DNA from: a marine gamma proteobacterium HTCC2080
GTDB taxonomy: Bacteria > Pseudomonadota > Gammaproteobacteria > Pseudomonadales > Halieaceae
DNA: 64,000 nt
Direction: 5' to 3'
Assembly: GCA_000169115.1 (NCBI GenBank)
Contig: AAVV01000013.1
Location: forward strand, 1 to 64,000
Shown piece by piece: positions 26,901 through 36,000 of this stretch (positions are counted from its first letter, which is position 1; every line of letters begins with the position of its first letter). Below the pieces are notes generated by a model that was not told the origin of the DNA, did not search any database, and saw only the letters and a program-made list of their open reading frames with translations. The position numbers were made by a program, and so were the translations under genes.

Positions 26901-29334
26901 TGAACCGCAAAACGGCAGCCGCGCGACGGGGACGGTGAGCGGCAAACTCGACGCGCAGAGCGCGCGCCGCCGCGCGGGCGAGGCCGGTCTTCGAGAGGCG
27001 CCTTCGTCAGCCGAACTTGAAGGGCCGCTTGGGCTATCAGTCATTACCGTTGGGAAACAGGACTCACCGGCCCTGGGTGACCTGACGATCGCCGCACCAG
27101 ATCGGGCGGTGGCCGGTGATCAGGTGGCGGTAGTAGTGAGCTTTGCCAACACAGGCGGCGCGGCGGCGACCAATGTGACGCTGTCTGCTACCGTGCCAAC
27201 CCATTCTGCCGTCGACAGTGTCGAAGGTGGTGTGTGCAGTGCGACCCCCTGTCTGGCGGGAGACACCATTACTTGGACCATCGGCGATGTCAGCGCTGGG
27301 AGCACTCGCACCGTGAGTTATATTCTGACCATTGACAGCAGCGCAGTGGACGAGGTGATTCAACATGGTGTGGCGCTAGACAGCACCGAATCTCTTGAAG
27401 AGTCGGCCTTTGCTCAAACCGCTGTTCTCGACGCCATCTTATCGGTCGCGATCGGGGTGGCAGACGCGGGTGGGGCCAATGCAGAGGCGAGCTATGTCAG
27501 TGCAGGAGACACGCTGACCTACACCCTGACCCTACTGAACGATAGCCCCGTCGCCCAAAGCAACCTGACCGTCGTGAACCAGCTGCCGCCTCTCATTGCA
27601 GCCTGCGGTGCGGCTTGTGTGTCAGGAGACGCCAGTGGCGCCGCAGTGAATGCCGAGACAGGCACGCTGACGTGGTCGGGCGTCAGCCTCGATCCAGATT
27701 CCGATGTGTCGCTCGATTATCAGGTGGTCATTCCTGCCGGCATGGCAGATAACACTGCCTTGGTAAACAGCGTGAGCGTGAGTAAGAGTGCCCGGCTATC
27801 CGGCAGTGATAGCGCGACCGTGACGGTGTTATCAAAAGCGGCACTTTCTGTCTCGATGACAGCGCCTGCGGTGTTGCAGGACGCTGCGCAGGGGTCGTTG
27901 ACATTGACCGTTCGAAATACTGGCACTGTCGGGACGGCGGCGACGCTCCGTTACGTCTTACCCAGCAATGCGACGATGGTTGATAACGCTGGGGCATCCG
28001 TATCGGGTCCCGCCTACACCTGGAGCCTCGATAATTTGGCCCCGGATGCGTCGGACTCTCGCGTCATCACGATTGCGGCCGCTGGGGCTGCCGACACGAC
28101 ATTGCTCCATGTAGCGACAGTGACCGGGAGCGGAACCAGCGATAGCACTGAAGCCAGAACGGTGATCGGTGTCCGCGAGGAGTTGGCGCTATCGCTGACT
28201 GCGCCAACATCTGCAGATACCGACACTGGATTTACCGCCAGTCTGTCGGCACAGAACACCGGCAACGCAGCCGCTAACGGCACGATTGTGACGCTGACGT
28301 TGCCGACTGGTTTTACTGCGACTGATCTGGCAGGCGGGACACTTGATTCTCAGATGATTCGCTGGACGCTGGATCTGACGGCTAATGCAACCCAAACCCT
28401 GAGTCCGACGATCATGGCACCGACGGCGCCGGATAGTGGCGTATTGCTGGGAGGGCTCACCGCAATCAGCGGTAAAACGCAGAGCGCCAGCGCCACGGTG
28501 CGGGTTACGGCTCCGGCTGCTGCGATGATTTTGGCGAGCGCCCAGTTCTCTGCTGTCGAGGCAATGGCGGGCGAGACCGTGAGCCTCAGTGCAGGCCCTA
28601 CCAATATTGGAGATGCGGCCGCAGGCGAGATCACCAACATTGTGACATTGTCGAGCGGTCTGGCACCGGTAGAGACCAGTGGCGCTACTTGGAGCAGCAC
28701 TGATCGAACACTGCGCTGGACCACCAGTTCACTCGCGGCACGGGCGTCAGACCTGAGACAGCTCACCTTGCAGGTTGAGGAGGCCGGCCCGCTGAGTGCT
28801 GATGTGAGCAGCGGTGGGGCGAGAAGCACAGCGACGATGGTTCGCGCCTCGCTTGAGCAGGTCGACATGCAACCCATTGCTCCTGAGTCGAACTGCAAGC
28901 TATCCGGCAGGCCGATAGTGCAGGCGGCCCCGCCGCCGCCCGACGGTATGACGCTTGCGTTCGCGAATGCCGTGGGCTTCTCGGTGATCGACTGTGGTCG
29001 CGATCCAAATACGGATTATCCGGAGAGAATGAGGATCACCATCGATATGGGAGGGCCGATTCCAGCGGATGCGCAGCTCTACAAGATCGCGGACTCAGGC
29101 GCTTGGAGCGTGATTGCTGCAGCGGATATTGAGGGCCAGACGGTTACTTATACCCTGAGCGACGATGGTGAGCTCGATCAGGATCAGACCCCTGGCATCC
29201 TGAGAGACCCGGTGGCGTTAGCCTACCCAGCAGGTAAGCTGCCTGTAGTGCCTGTTCCGCTTCCTTTGTGGCTACTCGCCGCCCTCATGGGCTTGGTAGG
29301 CTGGCTGGGCTACCGGCGCTTACGGCTGGCGTAG
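20920..29334 (+). CDS. Giant exported surface protein (BspA-like repeats, DUF11-like repeats, C-terminal anchor)
   Basis: About 2,804 residues from the ATG at 20920, chosen because MVNLILKLATLYLLACASLTSA is a signal peptide; the ORF is open from 20857. Approximate order: two related beta-rich domains (22-215 and 321-527, each ending YIEING/YIEVNG.. FDFE/YDFE) around an FN3-like domain (227-319); a Cys-containing module (535-681) and 25/26-residue repeats (W.T..V..M..MF..A..FNQDI); a second module (877-1024) with repeats to about 1227; then about a dozen DUF11-like domains (NTG.G.A....TLPS) to about 2644; a choice-of-anchor U-like domain (TYTLSDDGELDQD); and a tail [10 protein letters not shown], hydrophobic helix, RRLRLA. 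It is probably displayed on the cell surface for adhesion or ligand binding. Its paralogue follows. Confidence 0.9.
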   Translation: MVNLILKLATLYLLACASLTSAETLVVDESNHRGWTFFANPAVDVAGEAPVVGIGDHAGGAASLNFSLNGSEDKSSRNARLLASDFPAAGLTNITTLRDLDLSKFSWQVHHSDPGNYPIFKVVVDVPTNIDEDTEHDAIYFRHQNQAVKPNQWDLVTVGPDSIFWSAGRTTDGKPSKGTFAAWLEVIGDYPIYKIAFELGNPKESYTSYIDYIEINGTKFDFETSPPLPPSAPTDLVATAGDGQLDIAFTPADDNGTDITDYQYKRDDGSWTAAGTTGSSITIPDLTNGKDYVVRLRAISAAGEGEEAQILAAPRGTAGDVTLLVTSDNLRGFSLAHFTSEYVQARDNVGMDDGFGGASINASLEGQGADRWGLFLDPAQFKGEEISQGGRKADRLQDLTSLSYRVWHDGEGYYPKLGFRMEREAPSDDGKTISQLNLKMNQMPSLNPGWNTVEIKFASTPFTISYLSEGETAETRTLSEWIAEYGDRRIQLFRWQTGDGNADRNTTQQTYADYIEVNGVTYDFEGTLPEVPDECSSADWAVVEASDASKQAFRCVADELTYEYADFHVLTTTGNGADICQSSLPINVNNQDNDALFCSEAEGVVRAVFDWDNRSIEPGGKGIRLTWLNTVSHIGSRKKGSTPCGSAGETVAGRCANQLAHGQRAFVEMAGAGGPAIAELDTSNLQSFRVMFGSAAQFNEDISRWDTKAIKDMGYMFHQAKAFNQDLPWDTSGVKNMEEMFRGASVFNGDVSLWQTGVVTNMNYMFREATAFNQNIGTWDTANVTGMYNMFHKARSFNQNIGQWDTSKVTTMHRMFDRAESFNQDLSKWDIENVTDKIDFDALATAWCGKTFPNNGRPIGITPQLSDSCLADSVSECSAVSVDEWALASSDPEWICRIDGEPYEYADFHILTTIDSQPDVCSTPANYLPTDDNNGAGLFCQQRGSDVRALFDWGWGQNDQRCSVAVLNGNEQYSCLYWLKSASQFGSRAALPGDIPGLTVAGRVPNQLADGKYAFARFAGEGGSGFQSLDTSNLTSLSYAFARAKSFKEDISAWDTAKVTALNRAFWLSDFDLPIPTNGSAWDVSQVSNFDGAFAQSAFNQDLSSWDVGNARLLSDMFKNNKRFNQNLSAWADNLTQLATLKNMFRNASAFNNGLTDASDQPLNWGDTPKLTNMDYVFADAKSFNQQIFADGASTAKVERMSGAFKGASAFNQDLSGWNVTKVTDYSDFDTTTDVWCGLGFDNRGRPSDWVPTDTVGCLNVVLQAPLSSSVGDEFDYVVQYYNQSERDLINGALTLVVPAGMTISDAGNGNINGSQVTWAGVDVLAGSSADGAGGERRVGVTVDAGTADGAALEASATLSDGAATTVNDIARTVISAKPVLITQISASQQVAPGELIQYALSVSNEGQSTATGGQVTLSWEGDAPFTIQDRGSASCATATSCSWSGDLSSQDTRSQTVQVRVGTTAISGQTLRASVSASASNAVADEGNTASVTTEISALPLPALSVGLTTQPQGVLTVGEQFVAFFDMTNTGSGVAESITATLEIPNDVTYVGGVAGGGEGVFDDTTNSVTWTLSSLAPSGSANFGVTLKAPEVFGGIILKADAATQKDGQQITASGEIALHVTGDAVLDLQLSLDPSEQVLPGDALEMALQFQNIGSDTAFAAVVDTETPADTTLFTWPDYAQCTTGGAGGECTVGYAGEMRLPLGDVEAKENAVANIQVLVSEVTQAAQISAAATLTGTDRDGEALAQQAASKSVSVAALNEVVLTVSQQADRQTAAPGQVIVYEITYQNGGSSDVSNAVLAGVLPADTRLLNLSGNTLTDDSDGGTSSWRLPLDTLAPFDSGTVRLEVEVAGNAEPGTLLNNQVTLSAADDTQRAEAAPVTVVPAGAPILESSISNPEATVPGGSFSYALHYANTGTLAAANTPLQMQVEKGLAVTECDGCTTQRENDTGVLLSWSLGSVEVGSGTKQISVTVDPGVTANSELHAISYIGEPQNGSRATGTVSGKLDAQSARRRAGEAGLREAPSSAELEGPLGLSVITVGKQDSPALGDLTIAAPDRAVAGDQVAVVVSFANTGGAAATNVTLSATVPTHSAVDSVEGGVCSATPCLAGDTITWTIGDVSAGSTRTVSYILTIDSSAVDEVIQHGVALDSTESLEESAFAQTAVLDAILSVAIGVADAGGANAEASYVSAGDTLTYTLTLLNDSPVAQSNLTVVNQLPPLIAACGAACVSGDASGAAVNAETGTLTWSGVSLDPDSDVSLDYQVVIPAGMADNTALVNSVSVSKSARLSGSDSATVTVLSKAALSVSMTAPAVLQDAAQGSLTLTVRNTGTVGTAATLRYVLPSNATMVDNAGASVSGPAYTWSLDNLAPDASDSRVITIAAAGAADTTLLHVATVTGSGTSDSTEARTVIGVREELALSLTAPTSADTDTGFTASLSAQNTGNAAANGTIVTLTLPTGFTATDLAGGTLDSQMIRWTLDLTANATQTLSPTIMAPTAPDSGVLLGGLTAISGKTQSASATVRVTAPAAAMILASAQFSAVEAMAGETVSLSAGPTNIGDAAAGEITNIVTLSSGLAPVETSGATWSSTDRTLRWTTSSLAARASDLRQLTLQVEEAGPLSADVSSGGARSTATMVRASLEQVDMQPIAPESNCKLSGRPIVQAAPPPPDGMTLAFANAVGFSVIDCGRDPNTDYPERMRITIDMGGPIPADAQLYKIADSGAWSVIAAADIEGQTVTYTLSDDGELDQDQTPGILRDPVALAYPAGKLPVVPVPLPLWLLAALMGLVGWLGYRRLRLA

Positions 29335-30022
29335 TCTGATATACGGTCCCTCCCGTCATCTAGCGGGAGGGCACTCTTGTGATCGAAGAACACATCTCGC
29401 TAGCAATGGCCCGACTACACAGCACTGAGTTCCCCGAAGGAAGGGGGTTAGCGCGCCAATTTTTGGGTATCCGTCGGGGTATCGGCGAGGTGAGCTTTCC
29501 CGGAACGCAGCAATAGCAGCGGTTTGAGCTCGAAATGCGATTCCCATCACCCGCTCCAACTCAGCAGCATAGAACGTCACAGACGCTCTTTTTTCTAAAA
29601 TACAATAGCTTAAGGTCGCGCTGGCCACACTACAGGTTATGGCAAATTACGTGTGCTTTTGCTGGGGATATAGGTCCGATGGGTTAGGCATGGGGTTTCA
29701 CACCCGCGGGTTGTAGCAATGGCTCTCGCAGGCTACAAGGTATCCAAGGCCAGCCTATACGGGGCCAGACTATCTGATCGTCACGGTAAACACGGCACTC
29801 CGAATACAGCTTCAGCGTTGCTTGGTATGCCGTCCATACCCAACAATTGTTGTCCCTCGAGGACTGTTCAAAAGGTGACATTCGTTCGTGAGCTGCTTTA
29901 TTGTGCGGTTTGGCGGTAGCCAAGTGCCGATAATTTTTGGACAATTAACGTGCCATTTTTTTGCGCGTGTCGAAGCATTTTATGCCGCCTAACGCGTCGT
30001 TCAAAAACAACGAAAATGTCCG
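29335..30022. other. Intergenic region between the giant genes
   Basis: 688 bp separate the paralogues. It begins with the hairpin at 29348-29371. Two minus-strand frames (29356-29628, 90 codons; 29684-29944, 86 codons) have no recognisable features and are probably chance. It must hold the promoter of the second giant gene if that gene is not read through. Confidence 0.4.
29348..29371 (+). terminator. Hairpin after the first giant gene
   Basis: A perfect 8-bp stem CCCTCCCG/CGGGAGGG with an 8-nt loop lies 13 bp past the stop. No T-run follows, so it may act as a weak terminator or protect the mRNA 3' end. Confidence 0.45.
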
Positions 30023-33000
30023 ATGGGTGTATTCATGAATCAGACCAATACCACCAGCCCAACAGAGGGCTGTGTCGATCACGATTCGCGGCCACCGGCA
30101 TCTCGTTACATCACCAGCACGCTGTCGGTGCTCAGCAGCCGCATTGGCGCGGCCATGAGTTTTCTGGCGGCTAGCTTGGCGCGTATCGCTGCGCCCGCGC
30201 AGGTTGTTGATTCGAGGAGCCACCCCCACCATTCGAGCAGCGTAATTAAAACATGTTTGGCAACTCTGCTATCCGCAGTGGCCACCCTTTGGATGAGTGC
30301 GGCGTTAGCACAGGCAACCCCCCCGGACAGCGGAACCTCTGCCGCTGATGTCATTGAGAATTTAGCCCGCTGGCGAGAGGATCCCCAAACTAATGCCCAA
30401 GCGCAGACGGCCCTTTACTACATGATCCCGGGTAATAGCTGCGATTCTCCACCGTCGGGGACGGGTACCGTCGATGGCCACCAAGACGTGACCACGGGTG
30501 TGATGACACCCACCTATGGGTTCCCGGCGCAGGCCGACCCCTGCACCGTCGGTGTTGGCCAAGGCCGTAACCTTTCCGCCTGGAACAGAATGGTCAGAAT
30601 CAAATTTAAAAATACGCCAGAGGCGATAGCACTTTGCAGCGACGTCAATGCGCTTGTTTGGGAAATAGCCACGGAATCTGCGACAGGACAGCTTAACGCT
30701 CGCGAATGCGACACGAACCGCTTTCTGAACTTTAAAATCCCTGACAACGTGGGCGCGGCGGAATACGACTTATTGCTGCAGACTCAAGGCGGCACGCAAA
30801 TTGTATTGGGGCAATGGGACGGTGACGGAGAGTGGAACCTTGAATCGCCGCCTGCTTGCGATACGGTTGATTGGCAAGAGGTTGAATTGTCTGAGGCCAC
30901 TAAGGACGTCTTCCAGTGCACCGTGGATGGCACGCCGTACGCCTACGCCGACTTCCACATTCTCACCACCGACGGCAGTGATGTCTGTGCCGCGCGCGAT
31001 ACCTATTTGCCGACGGCTGAGGGTACCTACAAAGGCATCTTCTGTAGTCATACAAACTCTAAGCTCCGAGCCATTTTCAATTGGAACAACGGTGCAAGAG
31101 ACAAAGAGTTGGCGTGGCTAGTGAATGTGGACCAAATCGGCTCTAGAACGAGAGCCGGCGTGGCTTGTGGGAATTTTGGTAAGACTGTTGCGGGCCGGTG
31201 CGCGAATCAACTTAGCGGGGGCAAGAGGGCGTTCCAAGCCATGCTCGGTGAGGGCGGCGCAGGAATTCGTAACCTAGATATCGCCAACCTGACGAGCTTG
31301 GAAGAGATGTTTTATAAGGCGTCAAACTTTAACGAAGACATCACCGATTGGGATGTCAGACACGTTAATAATTTGCGGCGACTGTTTGAGAAGACCAGCT
31401 TCAATCGCGATATCGGCGTCTGGGACACCAGCTCCGTAGACAATATGTCCTCGATGTTCAACGGGACTCCGTTCAATCACGATATCGGCAGCTGGGATAC
31501 GTCGAACGTTACCACCATGGTGTACATGTTCACTAATACGGATCAGTTTGATCAGGACATTAGCCGGTGGAACACGTCGAACGTAGCCAACATGGCTTAT
31601 ATGTTTAGGAATACTGCAAGGTTTAATCAAAACATCAGCACCAAGTCAGTGACGGAGGAGGGCGGGACGTCTTACACAGCTTGGGATGTATCAGCGGTCA
31701 CCAGCATGGACAGCATGTTTGACGCGGCAAAAGCATTCGATCAGGACATCGGTAATTGGGACACAAGCGCGGTTGTGAACATGAAAAAAATGTTCAGTCA
31801 AGCAAGCGTCTTCAATCAGGGCATTGGCGGTTGGAATACGGCTAGCGTGACCGATATGCAAAATATGTTCTCCAGTGCTGAAGCGTTTAATCAAGACATC
31901 GGCAGTTGGAATACCGCAAGCGTGACCGATATGCAAAATATGTTCTCCAGTGCTGAAGCATTTAATCAGGACATCGGCAGTTGGAATACGGCTAGCGTGA
32001 CCGATATGGAAAACATGTTCTTCAATGCTGAGGCGTTTAATCAGGACCTGTCAGGTTGGAACGTCACAAGTATCGCATCTGAACCCTCGGACTTCAGGTC
32101 AGGCGCAAGCAATTGGAGTGGCGTCGACCCTGATACTCAGCAGACGTGGTGCAACAAAGGCCAACCCCAGTGGGGTACCGATGGTGCACAGTGTGCGCTG
32201 CCGCGCTGTAGCGAGGTGACCGAGAGCGAATGGGCGCTGGCTTCGAGCGACCCCGAGTGGATCTGCCGAATCGATGGCGAGCCCTATGAGTACGCCGACT
32301 TTCATATCCTAACTATCAATGGCACGGATGTCTGTGCCAATCCGGTCGATCAGCTGCCAACCGAAGACAATGATGGCAAGGGTCTTTTTTGCTCGAGTGA
32401 CGACGGTACCAACGCCGTTCGCGCTATCTACGACTGGGACAATGCCTACGATGGTGAAAAGCCACCTATTGCGTTGTCATGGTTAATCTCAGTTGAGCAG
32501 ATCGGATCTCGCGGGGGGGGTAATTGTGGCGAGGCGGGAACAACCGTCGCGGTGCGCTGCGCAAATCAGCTTAAAAGTGGGCAAAGGGCATTCCGAGGCA
32601 TGGGCGGAAAGGGTGGAGAGGGCATCAGGAAGTTAGACGTCACCAACCTGACAGATCTCAGCTACATGTTTTTTATATCTGCATTTAATGATGATCTCAG
32701 CAAGTGGGACACCAGAGATGTGGGAGACATGCGCGGTATGTTTGAGTCCGCCTCCGTTTTCAATCAGAGCATTGGTGGTTGGAATACCAGTAACGTGCAC
32801 GCCCTGAGCGGTATGTTCAAAAACGCAACCGCTTTTAATCAGGACCTTAGTGCGTGGGGAGACAAGCTCACGCGACTCCACAGTATTGAAAATACGTTTA
32901 GAGGCGCATCGGCCTTTAATAACGGTGCAGCAGCCGGTGAGAGCGGTCAGCCTCTCAACTGGGAGACGCCCACTCTCCGGAAAATGAACTATGCCTTCGC

Positions 33001-36000
33001 CGACGCTCAAGTATTCAATCAGAAAATTTTTGCGAGTGGCGCCAGTACCGCTGCTGTCGACAATATGTCGGGGGCCTTTAAGCAGGCAATAGCCTTCAAT
33101 CAGGACATCGGCGGTTGGAGCACTGCTGCAGTCAAAAAGATGAACTCAATGTTCCAAGACGCGCGTGCCTTCAACCGTGATCTATCAGATTGGAAAGTGG
33201 GTTCGACGGAGCAAAAGACCGATTTTGATACGGACGCAAGTAATTGGTGCGGTCTGGGTTTTCGCAACCGTGGCCGGCCTGATGAGTGGCCCGCTGCTCC
33301 AGCTATTGGGTGCAGCCTGAACCTTAAGATTGACGCGCCAGCTAGCGCTGTTGCGGGCTCTGAGGTTGAGGTTCTGCTCCGCTACTCCAACTCATCGCAA
33401 ACCGATGTTGAAGGCGGCACACTGTCATTCTCGGTGCCGAACGGTATGACGGTCGTAGATGCCGGTTCGGGAACCCATTCCGGTAATACGGTGACTTGGT
33501 CCAATCTTAAAGTGCCCGCCGGGACTGCCGAAGATAGTGGTGGGGCCAAGCGCGTAACCGTCAAAATCGATGCTGGCGTGAGCGAGGATGATGAGCTGGT
33601 GACCGAGGCAAGCCTGACCGATGGGTTTGGAATCTTTGTCAACGACCTTGCTATGACTACCGCCACTTCAAAAGCCGTTTTATTAACAGAGCTCTCCCGC
33701 AAGGGCGGTGATGATTATGTCTTACCGGGTGATGTGATCTCGTATTCGGTAACGGTGGAGAATGTAGGGTTGTCTACCACCCAGGGTGGGCAGCTCACGG
33801 TATCGTGGTCTGGTGGCGTGCCTTTCAGCATCGAGAATAAAGGCGGCGCTAACTGCGAGACCGGCGAGTGCGTGCTTGGGCTCACTTTAGGGGTCAGCCA
33901 AAAAGCGTGGGTAACGATCAACGTGCGAGTGGGAGCCGATGCGGCGCCTGGCGGTGTGCTCACGGCAACAGCCTCGATGCGCGCCGACAATGCCGAGAAC
34001 TCGATTGACAGCACCGCCTCGGTTACCACCGAGGTCCTAGCGCTGCCATTGCCCGATTTGAATGTTGACTTGGCGACGCTACCGCAAAGCGTGGTCGATG
34101 TGGGCGCGCAGTTCACAACGTTTGTTGACCTGAGCAATACGGGCAGCGGGCCGGCAGGCTCGACGACGGTGACGTTGGATATTGGCAGCGCGACCTATGT
34201 CGGTGCGGCTGTCGGTGATGCGCCTAGCTACGACAGTAATAGTAACGCAGTGACCTGGACGGTCAGCGATCTTGAGCCTTCCGAGCTCAAAGGGTTGGCG
34301 GTTACGTTGAAGGCGCCGCAAGCCGAGGGTGCTGTCATTCTCAAATCGGAGGTGAGCACAACGACGACGGCGGGTGATGTCATCTCTGACCGCGCCTCTA
34401 GACCGCTGCGTGTTACCGGCGCTGCGGTCTTGGATCTGCAGCTGAGCCTTAATCCTAAAGACCAGCTGTTGCCGGGCGATGTGCTCGATATGGCTTTCAG
34501 ATTCCAAAACATCGGTAATTCCCCGGCCGCGGATGCGGTGCTGGCCACCGATACGCCGGTCGATACCACGCTGTTGGCGTGGCCTGACTATGCGACTTGT
34601 GCTGGGAACGACTGTTCTGAGGGCTATGTAGGCGCGATCAGCCTCAACCTGGGTACGGTGAAGGCCAAGGAGAATGCACTTGCGAGCCTCTCGGTGTTGG
34701 TCAATGAGACCGCTAAGGAGCAAACGCTCTCGGTAGCGGGCAGCCTTACTGGTAAGAGTACGGCGGGTGATGCCCTGGTGCCTCAGGCGGCGGACGCGAG
34801 CGTGCGGGTGGCGGCGATCACTGAGGGCGTGTTGGCCGTGAGTCAGCGGGCTGACAGGCAAACAGTGGCGCCCGGTCAGGTGGTGGTCTATGAGATCACC
34901 TATCAAAACCTATCGAGTGAGGCGGCGAGTAACGTCACGCTGACCGATGTGTTGCCCAGCGAGACGCGGTTGCTCAATCAGACCGGCGGCACGGTGACGA
35001 TCGACCCTGTGACCCAAGAGACAACTTGGCAGTTAACAACCGATCGATTGGCGCCACTGGAGACCGGTAAGGTGCTCTTGCAGGTTAAAGTGGTGGGTAA
35101 TGCCGTGCCCGGCACATCACTCAATAATAGTGTGAGCTTAAGCACTGCAGACAGCACGGTGTGGGCTGACCCGGCTGAGGTGAAAGTCGTCGCCAGCGCC
35201 GCGGTGCTGGAGTCCTCGATCAGTAATCCAGCGTCTACGGCGCCGGGTGACTCGTTCACGTATGCGTTGCGGTTTGCGAACACGGGCACCCTTGCAGCGA
35301 GTAATACAACCTTGCAGATGCAGGTCGAAGACGGGGTGACGGTAACAGACTGCGATGACTGCTCGAAAACAGAAGGCGGTCGTTTGAGTTGGCCCCTGAG
35401 TTCGGTAGCGGCCGGCACGGATCAGACTAAGCAAATCACGGTGCTGGTGGACCCGAGTGTTGCGGCGAACTCTGAGCTCCATGCGATCTCTTACATTGGC
35501 GATAGCCAAAGTGCGGGTGCAGTGGGTGTGAGTGGCAAGTTGAGTGCGCAGCAGCAGCGCCGCAGCGGCTCGGCGAGTGCTACTCAGACGGCATCGGCGG
35601 CTGAACGCGCGGGACCCCTTGGGGTGTCGACCATCAGGGTGGGTGAGAAAGCGTCTCCGGCCTTGGGCGGGTTGAAGCTGGTCGCCCCCACGCAAGTGGT
35701 GGCAGGTGATCCAGTGGCCGTGACGGTGAGCTTTGGTAATACGGGTGGCGCGCCGGCGACGGGTGTGACCTTGACCAGCACGGTGCCTGATAACTCGACC
35801 CTCACCAGTGTTGAGGGCGGTAGCTGCAGTGCAGATCCTTGCGGTCCGGGTGAGACCATCACTTGGAACGTGGGTGAGGTCGCGGCTGAAAGCACGCGGG
35901 AGGTGAGTTATAGCCTCACCGCCGACAGCGATGCGGCTGGCAGCGTCATTGGCCATCGGGTTGTTCTCAACAGTGCAGAGTCGCGAGAGGCATCTGCTTC

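Noticed and set aside
29356-29944. Two small minus-strand frames between the giant genes
   Set aside because: No ribosome binding site, domain or composition that supports coding was seen.
34079-35956. Long minus-strand open frames (about 270 codons each) inside the second giant gene, and similar ones in the first (for example 28350-28898)
   Set aside because: They lie fully inside a well-supported coding gene in a GC-rich repetitive region and show Ser/Ala/Val-rich or Arg/His-rich composition typical of antisense shadows.
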